Made by a program: the position numbers and the translations under genes | Notes under the pieces: generated by a model | What the model saw: only the letters and a program-made list of their open reading frames with translations | What the model was told of the DNA's origin: nothing | Databases searched by the model: none | Shown: in pieces, positions 10,409-21,700 of the stretch | How the letters are laid out: each line of letters starts with the position of its first letter | How positions within the stretch are numbered: position 1 is the first letter of the stretch | Source of the DNA: Zasmidium citrigriseum | Lineage: Eukaryota > Ascomycota > Dothideomycetes > Mycosphaerellales > Mycosphaerellaceae | Reading direction: 5' to 3' | Assembly: GCA_002786025.1 (NCBI GenBank) | Contig: NHNW01000005.1 | Coordinates: 62,001-126,000, forward strand | DNA length: 64,000 bases

Positions 10409-10687
10409 TCAGTTGATGATTTCGCTCGTACCCATTGGGCGATTCACGACTCGTGCGATCACTAGGAGCTCGGCGATGCTACGGTGCGTCCAAGTATGGC
10501 TTTCGAGTTTGTCGGCCTCTTGACGCAGTTTCTGGAGTAACTTCACCTCTCGCTCCGTCGGTGTAAGGATATGACGCTCGGCGAATTGGATGTGGATCTT
10601 GTAGTGCTGGGTGGCTTCTAAGAGGAATTGTCGATCTTTCTCGTACTTACCACCAGCCCAACCCAAGACTCTCCTGGACCGAGACAT
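10409..10687 (-). other. Coding-like helical fragment opposite the G-patch gene
   Basis: The minus-strand frame of 92 codons has convincing protein character (KDRQFLLEATQHYKIHIQF, ILTPTEREVKLLQKLRQEAD). It overlaps the first 77 bases of the plus-strand G-patch frame. It may be an exon of an otherwise unrecognised minus-strand gene together with 9364-9870. No family assigned. Confidence 0.25.
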
Positions 10688-11279
10688 TCCAAGTTCAAAG
10701 GTCCAGCATATGTTGAAGAAATGGGGCTGGAACGAGGGAAGCGGTCTGGGTTCTGCTCAGCAAGGGAGAGTCAATCCATTGCCCTTCCATTCAAAGGACG
10801 GTCGACATGGCCTTGGCTTTGACACGTCAACCCCTGGTTCTAGAAGGCCCCTCCCGACCAAGGACCTGCGCTTTGCTCAGCCTGTCGTCTTTCTTCATCC
10901 TCGCACCATGATCCCCCACCACACGACCGACACATTCTACTACATTGGATGCTTCATCTGTCTCCGCCATCCTGAAATCACTGTGGTTAGACTCGCGGTT
11001 ATGGCAGTAATCAAGAGCAAGCTGTACAAAGATCATACTTTTGGTGTTGTCGAATTACTCATTCTCCATGCCGCCTGGATGGATCTTGGGGATCTCATGC
11101 AGGTCCCACAGGTCTTCATGCCACATGAGGGCGCAGATGAGCTCGTGGACGAAGCCGCTGTCGCAGAACACATCCTGCTGCATGACTTGCACGCCGAACC
11201 AGAGGGCTCGAGGTCGATGTGCGCTGTCATGGCTTACCGCCGTATGAGCATCGAGGACATTCGTGCTCGCATCAGATGA
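10611..11279 (+). CDS. G-patch domain protein, 5' end unresolved
   Basis: The frame encodes a G-patch: MLKKWGWNEGSGLGSAQQGR followed by VNPLPF and DGRHGLGF, with the glycines in the expected spacing. G-patch domains bind nucleic acid and often activate helicases. The frame has no ATG before 10710, which lies within the domain's first helix, so an upstream exon is needed. The rest (residues about 90-222) contains YYIGCFICLRHPEITVVRLA and a helical acidic C-terminus (GADELVDEAAVAEHILLHDL). It overlaps by a few bases the start of the SF1 helicase pseudogene that follows, so the two may once have worked together or been one gene. Confidence 0.5.
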   Translation: MASKRNCRSFSYLPPAQPKTLLDRDIPSSKVQHMLKKWGWNEGSGLGSAQQGRVNPLPFHSKDGRHGLGFDTSTPGSRRPLPTKDLRFAQPVVFLHPRTMIPHHTTDTFYYIGCFICLRHPEITVVRLAVMAVIKSKLYKDHTFGVVELLILHAAWMDLGDLMQVPQVFMPHEGADELVDEAAVAEHILLHDLHAEPEGSRSMCAVMAYRRMSIEDIRARIR

Positions 11280-13885
11280 AAGGCTGGTTTTTCCGTCCAA
11301 TGGTCGACATCACCGACTTTAAAGACACGATCAACATGTACGCGACCCTCACCCTCTCCGAGCGGTAAATCTTTCGCCGCGCAAACCCTCCTTTTGATCA
11401 GCCCGCCTTCGACAAAGCCCCCCACTACTTGTACACTCACCCTTCCTAGCGGTCCTTTGCACTCTGGCTGACGCTTTGGCAGCAATCACATCTACCTCGT
11501 CCGACAGGAACGCACCCTAGCGTTCAATGGCGGAGCAGGCAGTCGCATCCTCAAGCGCATCGACAAGCAGACGGATCACGCCGTATACCACTACACCATC
11601 CACGTTCAGATTCTCACCAAACTCAACGTCATACTATATGTCGACGCCACCCAGCCGAGGAGCCTTTCGAGCTCTCATTCATTTGGGCCCAGCCATACGA
11701 ACGTCTTCCAAAAGTGTTCGTTGCGTTCACATTGGGGTCTTGAAAGGCAGTGGTGGCCGAGAGTATTCTCACAAGATCGGATACCTCACAATACCTCACT
11801 ACGAGTGCAGTTGGCATGCGCATTTTTCCAAAGATCGATACGTATGGCAGGCGCTAGCGATTTGCTCTAGAACCTCTATCGCAGGCCACTTTGTGATTGT
11901 GCGCATTACCGCCCGCAGAATGATTGGTCAAAGTACGGCAGTGAGCTTGTCTACTATGAGAGCGGCAAGAACAGCGGCATAACTCGAAGCTGCTGAGCAA
12001 CATCCATGTTACCTTACTCACCCGCTCCGACTGAATGCACATGAGATTCCGCCCACTGCAAAACAACCCACAACTTACGATTTCAGAGGCGAGGTCCTTG
12101 ACGGCGCGATGGTTGGCTACGACTGGACCGCTACAGTTACCATGCCCGATGCATTGCTTCAGATGGAGCATCACATGGACGCCCACACAATCTATGCCGT
12201 AAATGTCATGTATCAGGAGGCGGTTTATACGACGCAGCGGCGATTGGACGCCGTACAGGTCGCCGTATCATCTCATTTAAATCCCACGCAAGAGCCCGCG
12301 CTTTGCTCTCAGCACAGCCAGCTTGTCAGGCCCTTTATGCTCCAGCGGCTGGTCCAAGACGACTGTCATCATCATTCGTCTCCACCCTACATGCAATCGT
12401 GGCAGCAACTGGATATCATGGACTCTCAGCACATGCAAGCCACGATTGACCAGCTCGCTTGTCGGTTGGATCCCTACCAGCGACAATTCCTCGATGCTGC
12501 CATGGCTGGAGCTCGCTCTAATACAATCATCCTCGAGGGCTTTCAGGGTACGGGCAAGACGTTTGCGCTCGCTGTCGTGATTTGCGCCCTCATGCTCATG
12601 AAGAAACGACTCATCATCACCGGTCAATCCGATGATGGGGTGTCTGCGTTGTTTCGAGCCATCAATGGGCTCATTACCTCAGTCGACATGGTCCGCGACC
12701 TTCAAGGCAAGTCTGATCTGTTGAATAGTGAGCGAGACGAAGAAGCGTCAGCTTAGAGAATTCGCAAACCTGCGACAAGGCTGTTTTCATGTCCGCGAAG
12801 ATTCACGACTTCTGCTAGAATCGTCCCACAGATCCTCTCGTCGTCGATTGTCGTGCTCATCTGAAAGCGCGCATGGAGAACAATCGCCCGTCATCATCCC
12901 GCCCTTAGACTGTTGTTCGTGCTGCTATGCGACAGAAAATCTTCGACCAGTGTGTCATGGTTGGATGCACGACCTTTGCCGTAGCGAATCTCCAGTCTGA
13001 CATTTTCCCCGCCAAACTACTGGTATTGGACGAATCTGGTCAGGCCACTGAAGTCGACGTGCTGATGGCCACCATTCCTTTCCTCGGACAGCTTGAGTTG
13101 CTGGTGTTGGCTGGGGACATCAATCAAGTTCCTCCTGTTGTCCCATCGGAGTCCTCGAGCAAGAATCCTCTCGGCAACGTACTCGCCAAGTCCATCATGG
13201 AGCGTTTGCTGTTAGGCAGGCCACAGAAATTGTCCGTCAAACTCTGCACTGCAACAACTACCACGGTCATCCATCAACCTGGGCCTTGTCTAATCACCTC
13301 TATTATGATAACGACATGCAACCTGGCAAGTCACTAGACCAGTGGGACACCGGCCTTGCCAAGACGGTTCAGGAATGTCTCCAACCTCTCCTCCCAGCAA
13401 TCGCAGGCCGCGAGAGTGAAGGTCCTCGATCCTGACTTGAGACAACTCTTTTTCGACGTCAACTCTCAGTCCACCCGCGAGCAAGATGGTACTTCGAGTT
13501 TCAGCCACGGTGGCATTCTCACCGTCGCGCAATTGGTACTGGCACTACACGCGGCCGATATCTGGCTGCGCCAGATTGGCATCATCACCATGTCCACCGA
13601 AGACTTACGTTTGATCTTCGAGCGTACGGGATCCACAAGGTCGAGGCTATCAGCATCTTCGATCGTGATGGCCTCCGTGTGGCAACTGTCGACTCGTTTT
13701 ATGGTGAAAAGAAACGTATTGTGATCGTTCACTTCGTAGCACTCCCGCATACTAGTAAAGTCAATGTCTTGAAGTTCGTCAGGCAACAACACGGCCTCAA
13801 TGTGGCCCATATCCGCGCCCAGCACTACACGCCCTGCAGGTGCAGAATCTCTCACCTCCTAACTCTGCCGTGGTTGCGCTGCTAA
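11274..13885 (+). pseudogene. UPF1/DNA2-NAM7-like SF1 helicase pseudogene
   Basis: Fragments of a superfamily 1B helicase occur in the right order but in shifting frames. From 11274: MKGWFFRPMVDITDF, broken by TAA at 11366. Then NHIYLVRQERTLAFNGGAG and, after a frameshift near 11658, EEPFELSFIWAQPYERLP. 12109-12756 carries the Walker A motif (LEGFQGTGKT). In the frame of the next piece, TAG codons occur at 12816 and 12906. 12927 onward gives Walker B (LLVLDESGQATE) and motif III (LAGDINQVPP). Another shift gives NYHGHPSTWALSNHLYYDN, and the last piece holds motifs V/VI (VDSFYGEKKRIVIVHFV, RQQHGLNVAHIRA). The intact family unwinds nucleic acid using ATP. At least four frameshifts plus stops rule out a working enzyme here. 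Confidence 0.75.
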
Positions 13886-14279
13886 TGCTTAGCCTAACCT
13901 CGAGCATGTGACAGTGACTCGTAGTGGCTTAGCGCCTCGTCTAGCGCGAACCTAAATCTGCAGACTTCACCTCGCTCCGCTTCTGCATGCGGACGGCGAT
14001 GTTCAGCATTTCCACTACATCCCATCGATGTGGAGAAGCTACTGTCTTTGATACCAACTAGGGCCATTTGTTTCCTGGTCTGCTCTATCCTGACTCGCTG
14101 ATCTTTATTAGATCCGCTCTCCTGTCATTTTCTCCTCGGAGTAGAGGAGCTGTTGATCCATGCTCTTTATTGAAGGCTCAGCATAAGTTCTGTGTTCTCG
14201 CTGCCAATAGCAACGTCCTCCACGCCTGTCCACCCTCTGTACTAGCACTGAGCAAGCACGATACCATCAGCTCCACACC
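13886..14279. other. Intergenic stretch, no gene seen
   Basis: Lies between the helicase pseudogene and the first exon at 14280. No coding signal was found. Confidence 0.4.
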
Positions 14280-15182
14280 ATGATTCCGACGCACGTCTTG
14301 ATGTAAGCCATCTCTTATCCACTTCGCCACCACAATGTTAACTTTCACAGCGTTAACGCTACGGCACTACTAGCTGCCCTCTCGATGCTTCTGCCCGACG
14401 ACTACATCAGCTCCACCGCTGCCGCCGTCCTACAAGATGTTGCGGTCGTCATCTCTACGCTAGTTGCACTCCTTGACGGTCTCGTAGCCTCTCTCGACAG
14501 CGCTGCTACTGCATTCGAAGACCTCTCTTTGCATACAACAGACCCACCGACCTATTCAATCTCCACTTACTCGTGGCAATGCCCCTCGCCTTTGCTATGC
14601 TGCAACTGGATCTACCTCTCAGCATCCTGCGAATCATTGCCAGGCGACTCCGACTCCGCCGCCTTCTACTCCTTGCTGGCTCAACGTGCGTGGCGTTCGC
14701 TCAGAGTATCTGCTTTGTGTTGGTCTGTGTCTCGACCAACGCCAGCATCTACCTCGGCCCATACCTGGTTCATCTCATCCATTTTCCTCCCGGACATCAA
14801 CCTCATCAAGACCTCTCTGGCTGCGATCAACCTTCTGCCCCTGCGATGGGCTGCTTCGTTCTTGAGAGCGACCATCAACTATATCCTCCAGATCATCATG
14901 GCCATCATTGGATTTTCCTTTGTTCAAATGGCGATCGGATTGGTTTGGATCATCCACGCGATAGTCAGCACCATCTTGGCGATCTACCTTCGATTGTCGA
15001 CCCCGACACGCGATAACTTGCGTGCTCACATGGAGTTCACTATGGGGTGCTGGGCGAAGAACTTGCTGGGTGTGCAACCCCTGCGGCCACGGTCTGGAGA
15101 AAATGAAGAAGATAAAGAAGAAGATCTCAAGAATCTGGGGGTCCACAAGGGGTCGGCAGTGCTTTGTCGGCAGTGGTCGTGA
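14280..15182 (+). CDS. Small membrane protein with 23-nt first exon
   Basis: Exon 1 is 14280-14302 (MIPTHVLI, 23 nt, phase 2), followed by a 48-nt intron with GTAAGC donor, GTTAAC branch and TTCACAG acceptor. Exon 2 begins at 14351 (VNATALLAALSMLLPDD) and continues in frame. The N-terminus looks like a signal peptide or anchor; the C-terminal half has strong spans (YILQIIMAIIGFSFVQMAIG, IIHAIVSTILAIYLRL) and an acidic tail (GENEEDKEEDLKN). Between about 14540 and 14800 another frame (FNLHLLVAMPLAFAMLQLDL, AQSICFVLVCVSTNASIYLG) reads better, so there is either a frameshift pair or unrecognised introns, and the annotated 265-codon run may be broken. It shares the first-exon plan with 17364-18014 and 40084-40750. 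Family unknown. Confidence 0.45.
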
Positions 15183-15488
15183 GCCAAGGCGCTCTTTCAC
15201 GATGCGGTAGAGTGTTGCACACAGTTTTTATCAATTCAGTGACCCTACACCGCTCTACCGATACCACACTCCGCTCTGCACCGCCATACCGCCCTCAGAG
15301 CGTCCGCGACTCGACTTGCCGCTCGCAAACACCACCGTCGTCGGCCGCCCGCGAACACAATCCTCGTCACCAACCGCAAAAACCATCCTCGTCACCCGCC
15401 CACCAACCTGCCCTGGCAACTACATCCAACTCGAACCTCCCATTGCCTCGACTCGCCCTTTCCGTACCAGCCACATCCTCGTGATCGC

Positions 15489-16086
15489 AATGAACTTCCG
15501 CTATGGAATGACCTCCTCTATGCGAGAAACAGCTGCCTTCCTCGACAACCGCCTGAATTCGGAGAAGACTCGCAAGACCCGTTCCAGTTCACACTTGGGG
15601 GAGACTGTAGCCCGCCACTTTCTTCAAATCTCGCGCTCCTCGGTGTTAACACACAAAGCCATCGGGAAGCAGCCTCGATCTTCTTCGCCGATCACACTTT
15701 CATCTGTGCTGATTACGACCAAATGGCACGCTTCATCAACTCTCTCAGCAAAACTCAGCGTCACTATATCACCACTTTGACCTTTCACCACTGGTCTGCG
15801 GTCCACTCGTTCGATGTTGCTGTGCAGTCGTTCAAAGCACTCAAATCAGTTCAATGTCGAAGGCCATTTCCACGTCGACGACAGCCACAAAGATCCGCTA
15901 TCCCGCCCTTGGTACACTATGCCTGACCTGCGGTGGAGGATGAAATCTACCGCTGCCGTGAACGACGACCTGCTCAAGCGCAAGGCGCTTACTTGGTTAG
16001 CTCAGTTCTCACAAGTCAATCCGTTCTTGCATGTGAAGACGCTGCATATCGTCGAGCCTCGGGCTTCGATCTTCCCCCTTGCTTAG
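15489..16086 (+). pseudogene. 2EXR domain pseudogene
   Basis: One frame from about 15489 gives NELPLWNDLLYARNSCLP, then SNLALLGVNTQSHREAASIF and FADHTFICADYDQMARFINS, and TQRHYITTLTF. This matches the order of a 2EXR domain (LP..R..IY block, then L-L-x-V-N-x-Q-x-x-x-E-A block, then the strand with F..TF). Near 15845 the frame shifts and continues as QFNVEGHFHVDDSHKD ... NPFLHVKTLHIVEPRASIF, ending at 16084-16086. The reading before the domain is poor and no start codon fits. I call it a broken member of the family found intact at 5821-6975. Confidence 0.5.
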
Positions 16087-16146
16087 ACCGCGACACACCA
16101 AGTCGGTCGATAACTACTCGGCTCGTCACCACGGTCACTCTCATGA

Positions 16147-16743
16147 ATGCCCTGGTTGTATACAGCTTCACCATCACCAGCAAGTTCGTCGCCTGTCCTG
16201 TCAACCGCAACCAGGCCATACGTGACAAGCAAACTAGCGATCGCTGCGCACAAGAGACAAGTCTCTGCTTTCCCAAGGCCCAAAAACCCTTTTGACCATC
16301 CACACTCGTATGTCCCCCGTCAGCATTGCATCCAACCCCCACTGACATCACCAGTCTCTGGCCGCCCTATCCGCATTCCCGTCAAGAGCCAGACCTTCTC
16401 TGAGCTCCTCCTTACCCTCTACGACCGGCAATACCGACCGTACCATCACATCAACGGCGACGTCGCCCTGCCAGTCCCGGTCGATCATGGGAAACTACGC
16501 CTTCGCCGCAATGGTTGCCCTGCCCCAAAGGCTGACTCTCCACGACCCGAGGACAACGTCCAGGTGGTGGTGACAGCTCACCTCGACCATGAGTACATCC
16601 TGGTTGAAGCCACGCACAGCATCTCTGTCTACGGCCGTCCACATAGTGATCGTACCGCCCGCCATGACAGCATCTCCCTCCCGCTAAGCGCTGCTGTGGA
16701 AAATCTCACTTGGAATCTCGCCATAGACACATACCTAAGGTAG
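16147..16743 (+). CDS. Hypothetical protein fragment
   Basis: The frame from the ATG at 16147 runs 198 codons. The second half is coding-like (SGRPIRIPVKSQTFSELLLT, LYDRQYRPYHHINGDVALPV, VQVVVTAHLDHEYILVEATH). A good intron signal sits at 16308-16354 (GTATGT donor, CACTGAC branch, CACCAG acceptor, 47 nt). Using it would put the upstream exon in a different frame (KTLLTIHT...), which has stops further upstream. The real 5' structure is therefore unresolved, and the piece may be the 3' part of a damaged gene. No family recognised. Confidence 0.3.
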   Translation: MPWLYTASPSPASSSPVLSTATRPYVTSKLAIAAHKRQVSAFPRPKNPFDHPHSYVPRQHCIQPPLTSPVSGRPIRIPVKSQTFSELLLTLYDRQYRPYHHINGDVALPVPVDHGKLRLRRNGCPAPKADSPRPEDNVQVVVTAHLDHEYILVEATHSISVYGRPHSDRTARHDSISLPLSAAVENLTWNLAIDTYLR

Positions 16744-17363
16744 AGTTCCATGGATGGACGACCGAGTCGCAACCACACGCTGCGCACGCTCTGCGCCACC
16801 TTTGGTGATTGCGCTACTTTCTAGACGAGGCGCTCTCAAGACGCCACTCTGATTGCCTCCCAGTGTCTCCTCGATGTTGCTGAGAGGTTGTTCACCGTAT
16901 ATCACGATTACGTTGTGCTTGTTCACAACCTTCACTTAAACGTGGTAACATACCCAGTCTGGCAAATCTCCCCTCTTAGCCTGCGACATGGGACAGAAGG
17001 TCAAGTGTCCCTCCTTCTTTGTCTCCGGTGCCTGCAACTTGCACAGTTTAGGTGTGTTTGATGTTGCTTTGCCATTTCATGGCAGCTCGTGCAGATAGGT
17101 CATCCTCGCCTTAGTCCGAAATCCTCTGACGGCTTGGACTATCATATGTCAGTTCAACAACTTCACTTTCCGCCGACTACAAACCTCCTCGACACCTTCT
17201 CTTCTGCTTCTTCTTCTTCTCAACCTCAACAACACCACACTTCGCTCAATCCGCATCCAAAGCCAATACCACAGCAACGTCCACCGCTGACTCTACCACA
17301 TCCTCATCCGAGCCGAAAAGCGGCCACGCCCAGGCTCATCTCGTCGACCGGCCTACCGCAGCT
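16744..17363. other. Intergenic stretch, no gene seen
   Basis: Upstream region of the 17364 gene. The last 200 bases carry C/T- and CA-rich sequence typical of fungal leaders. No coding support. Confidence 0.4.
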
Positions 17364-18014
17364 ATGAACCTCTTCGGACTCATCTTGTAAGTCGCGACTG
17401 ATATCGTTGGCGCGCAGAAAGTCCACAAAACACTGCTGACTTGGCGACAGGATCCTCCTCATCATTGTTACCAACCTCACCACCCTCTCCTCCACCCAGC
17501 CGTATACCGGCCAGCACCATCTCTTCGACAACGTCATCGACCACCTCAAGTACTGCATCACTTCCGGCCTCGGCTACTTTCCGGCAAACCCAGTCACGCC
17601 ATTACTCCGGGAGGGAAGCTCTTCAACGGCCTGCACAAGATGCTATTCGGACTCGAAGACGTTGTCTTTGCCACCGCCGCCTTCGCCCATCAAGCCTATC
17701 GCGCCTTCGAAGATTACGTCGCGCAGTGGTGTGATCCTCAGACCGCCCACATCGCCACCATTTGCTTCATCAACACCGTCTTATTGGTGGTTGTTACTCT
17801 CTTGTGGAAGCTGGTCGTCGCTTACCACGCCGAGATCCGCCAGGGCCTCGCGATCCTATGGTCGTGGCTCGAGGCTCTGGGTGGATTCGTCCGCAGTATC
17901 TTCCTACTTGCCTGGCACTGCCTCCGCTTCCTGGCTTCGATCTTCTGGCGCGTATCTCGCATCGCTTTTGCCTGGTGCTCTCGCCTCGTCATCCGGTACG
18001 CCAAGTACTACTAG
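17364..18014 (+). CDS. Small membrane protein with 23-nt first exon, probably truncated
   Basis: Exon 1 is 17364-17386 (MNLFGLI, 23 nt, phase 2; GTAAGT donor) and exon 2 starts at 17451. A second intron at 17502-17593 (GTATAC donor, AACCCAG acceptor, 92 nt) restores frame to exon 3, 17594-18014, giving 164 residues. The alternative is that 17502-17593 is coding (DNVIDHLKY..., resembling the 40084-40750 gene) with a small frameshift near 17605. Seen: a hydrophobic start (LILLIIVTNLTTLSS), a second span (ICFINTVLLVVVTLLWKLVV) and Trp-rich amphipathic helices (ILWSWLEALGGFVR). It ends at TAG 18012-18014, but the same frame stays open and coding-like to 18428, so the stop looks recent. Family unknown. 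Confidence 0.5.
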
Positions 18015-18428
18015 CTGCGTTTCGCCATCTGGTATGCCACTCTCGCACCCTGCTGGCGCTGCAAACGCGAGATGCGCAACAATCCTGCAATCACTGTCGC
18101 GCAACTCGAGCAGGCCCACCTCCATAATTGGAACATCCTATTCGATATCGACTCTTCCTCTGCTCAGCCTCGGCCATTGAGCTATCATCTGGACTTTGGC
18201 CGAGGTCGAGATCCTCATCTCATGGGAAGTCTGCGGACACTACACAGCATACGACGACAACCGACGGCAATGGCGGAATCTTTGGGCGGGGACCAGGTGA
18301 CGACTGTCCCACTCCGGTTTCAGCTGCGTGCAAGATCGCCTGATGTGACGTCTTTCATGACCGCTGGTGGCGCTATCAACTACAGTTGGAGGTTTATCTA
18401 CGCCTCCGCATGCTGGATCCAGAGCTGA
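18015..18428 (+). pseudogene. In-frame coding continuation beyond a TAG stop
   Basis: Directly after the stop at 18012-18014, the same frame reads LRFAIWYATLAPCWRCKREM, RNNPAITVAQLEQAHLHNWN and on to a stop at 18426-18428. The codon TAG sits in a TAC TAC TAG CTG context, as a CAG-to-TAG change would leave. This is probably the lost C-terminal part of the 17364 gene. The quality of the frame drops after about 18200. Confidence 0.45.
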
Positions 18429-18769
18429 AGATGTAGGACGTCGGCTCTTCGATTCAATGCATCCTACCAGTCTGGCGTGCCGATTTCGATACTGTCCACC
18501 TTTCGCTCCCACCCAATCAGCCTGGCCAGCCAGGGTACATTCACGAAGGCGAGAAGATTAAGACTCTCATATGGTGCTAGGACCATAACCGTTTCGAGAA
18601 GCACTCTACGCCGTTCTAGTACGCCGTCAAGATCGTTTGTGGGACCTTGTCTTCTCCCGAGCAGCAACGGAAAGCTGCCAGCAACGTCAACGCTGGTCTT
18701 TTGCACACTACCACCCACGGTCCCCTTACAGCCCCCTTCGATCTAACGGTGGAGGCTACAGCAACCTGG

Positions 18770-21700
18770 GTACTAGCGTCTCATGCATTTAACGAGGTTT
18801 AGGCCCATGTCCTTACTGTGTATCGTCGTAGTAAGACTCGGCGTCATTATTATACTAACAATAGTAGCCGCATCTACTATAAGGATGTTGCCTGCGTTAA
18901 TAGTCTTCATGTCGTTTCCGAGTCCCGTCGATTTAACTCCGACCGCATGCCTTGTTATTATATAGCCGGCTAAGACGGGAACCGTAGCTGCACTAGTATA
19001 CACTTATACTATCCTGCATTAGTCTCCGGCCTCGAGTGCGACCTTCCTACCTCCCGTAAGGACCGTAACGATATAAGGAACGACTTTAACGACTTGCTCG
19101 ACTCTTATGTCGACTAGGTTACTAAGTGCTTTATCGATAGTTGTAACACTAAGGTTATTAACGTTAATAAGGAGAGCATCGTCCCCCTTAGTACCTAGGT
19201 CGCTTAGTTAGAGTCTACTTTTAGGAAGTATTTACGGGAGTAGTATAGGGAGCTCGATTAGGTACTAAATTAGACCTAGTAGATTTAGCTCGGCCCCGGG
19301 TTTTAGGGTTCTAAAGTCTTAGATATAGTAGATCTAGATATTATTTATATCCCTTATAGAACCGCGTATAGGTATTCTATCCGAATCTTAGCGCTAGCTA
19401 TTTATACGTAAGGTCGTTACGTTACTATTATTATATACTTTTTAAGGCTAGGAGAGTAAGTTAGAGTCGACTTCTACGATATAACTTACCTTTTACTATC
19501 CTACGCTACCGCTACTATCCTTAGGATACTTTTTATAGGGCTAGCTAGTATCGTAATATATAATATACTCGCTTTTTAATATCCTAGTAGAAGGGATTAT
19601 TATTAGAGCGCTCTTTAGGAAGACTAGCTAGTTCCGTATTCTATAATATAGAATACTATTTACTACCTAGGTTACTTACTCTTCTTATTAGTACTAATTA
19701 CTAAGAAGTAGCTAGTCTTATAATATATAATATATATTACTATATACTACCTCGATCCTAAACTCCTTTTCTTAGTATAATCCTTAGAGAACTAGCTAGT
19801 ATTACGATACGTAATATAGATTATTATCTCTTACTTTAATTCTAAAGTCTATTTCTAGTATACTTCCTAGAGACTAGCTAGTCTTATAATACGTAATATA
19901 GATTATCGTCTACTACTTTAATCCTAAATTCTATTTTAGATATAGTTCCTAAAGGACTATCTAGTATTACGATATATAATATATATTAATATATCCTATC
20001 TTAATTCTAACGTCTTAGTTTTAGTATATCTCTTAGTAGCCTAGCTAGTCCTATAATACGTAATATAGATTACCCTTTACTAATTAATCCTAGACGTAAT
20101 ATTCTATATACTTATAGTAGAAGGATTCTTATAGACTACTTATACTAAGTATAGGTCCTTTACTTCGATATATAGATTCTACTTCTATACGTTCTTCCTA
20201 GTACGATAACTATTAATATTTACGTCTCTTATAATAGTATCTAGCCCCGCCTAATATACCCTAGTAATAGGCGCCTCTATAGTTAATATATATTATAATT
20301 AGCCTCTTTATAATCTAGGCTTTAGTTAAACGTATCTAAAATTACTAAACCTATCTAACTTATCCTTACTCTCTCTTACCTTCCTCTCTTATACCTTCCT
20401 TCTATATTTCTTCTAGCCTCTCTACTTTCTCTAGCTATATCCTAAGCTTATTAACTCCTTTCTACTTATACTATAGACCCTTAGCTAGCCCTCTATTAAG
20501 CTCTTAGATATAAGCGTCTATTTCTAATATTATAACCTTCTATCTCGCTTACTCTATCTTAATTTCCTACTTAAATACTTTAACTAGATATTATTATACT
20601 TCGATTCTAGCTTACGTATTACGAATAGCGTCTAATAAGGCTTTCTTTTCTCTTTCGAGGATATTATTATCTTCGAAAGCTTAATAATTATTACTCTATA
20701 CTAATCCTTCTACTATTACCTTCTATATCTCTACTATATTTATAGCTATATAAATAATACCTAATCCTATTCTTATAGGGAAACTTAGATTAGGTTTAAC
20801 CTTTAGCGTTTCTAGTTACCTTAATTATTACGTTAGTTAATCTAGTAGTATTAAGACGAACGTACTCTATACTAGCGCTATTATTTTCCTAGTAATATTA
20901 TATATTCGACGTAGATAGCTTCTAGTTAGCCCTATCGCTTTTAATACTAGCCTCGTTATATTAATTAGGTATCTTATTAGTAGTAGGAATAAATATAGTA
21001 AGCCTTAGGATAGAGTACTTCTTAGCCTATTACCTACCTCCCTAATATATCTTACTAAGCTAGCCCTAGAGCTAGTTAACTTTATAGCGAATATATATCT
21101 TAGTATTATTAGACGTTATACCTATAGTATAGTCTAAGTCTTAGCCCTAACTATAGTTAATAAGGAGCCTAAGTTTAACCTACTCGACGAGTAAATATTA
21201 GTATTTATATTTTCCCTCTTATTCTACTATATAGAGGTTCTAAATTTTCGCTTAAGCGGATTCTTAATATAGTCTAACCTTCCTAATATTTAAAGTTCTA
21301 TTAACTCTAACCTAGATTAGTAGGTATTAAGGCGAGTAATTAGTAAGGTAGTATTTTATACTAATAGTACTTACTACGTTCTTAATTTAGATCCGTCGAG
21401 GATAGTCTACTCTTTAGGTAACCTCTTTTAGGCGTTTATTATTATAGGTAGTTAGTTCGTAGCTCTAGTAATAATCCCTATCTACTAGGGTTTACGAAAC
21501 TAGATTACTTACTATTCTATCTTTATTATCTAGTAAGCTCTTCTCGCCTACTCTACTACCTCTTACTTACTAGACGTATACTATTAATATACCTCGAATA
21601 TAGTAAAAAGCTTTATATAAGACGTATTAGATAGTTAACTTCTACTCGTATATATAATTAATCTACTAATAACTTCTCCTTATATAACTTTCGTACTCTA

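Noticed and set aside
19540..20120. CRISPR-like array
   Set aside because: Units are continuous tandem repeats without distinct spacers, in a eukaryotic genome.
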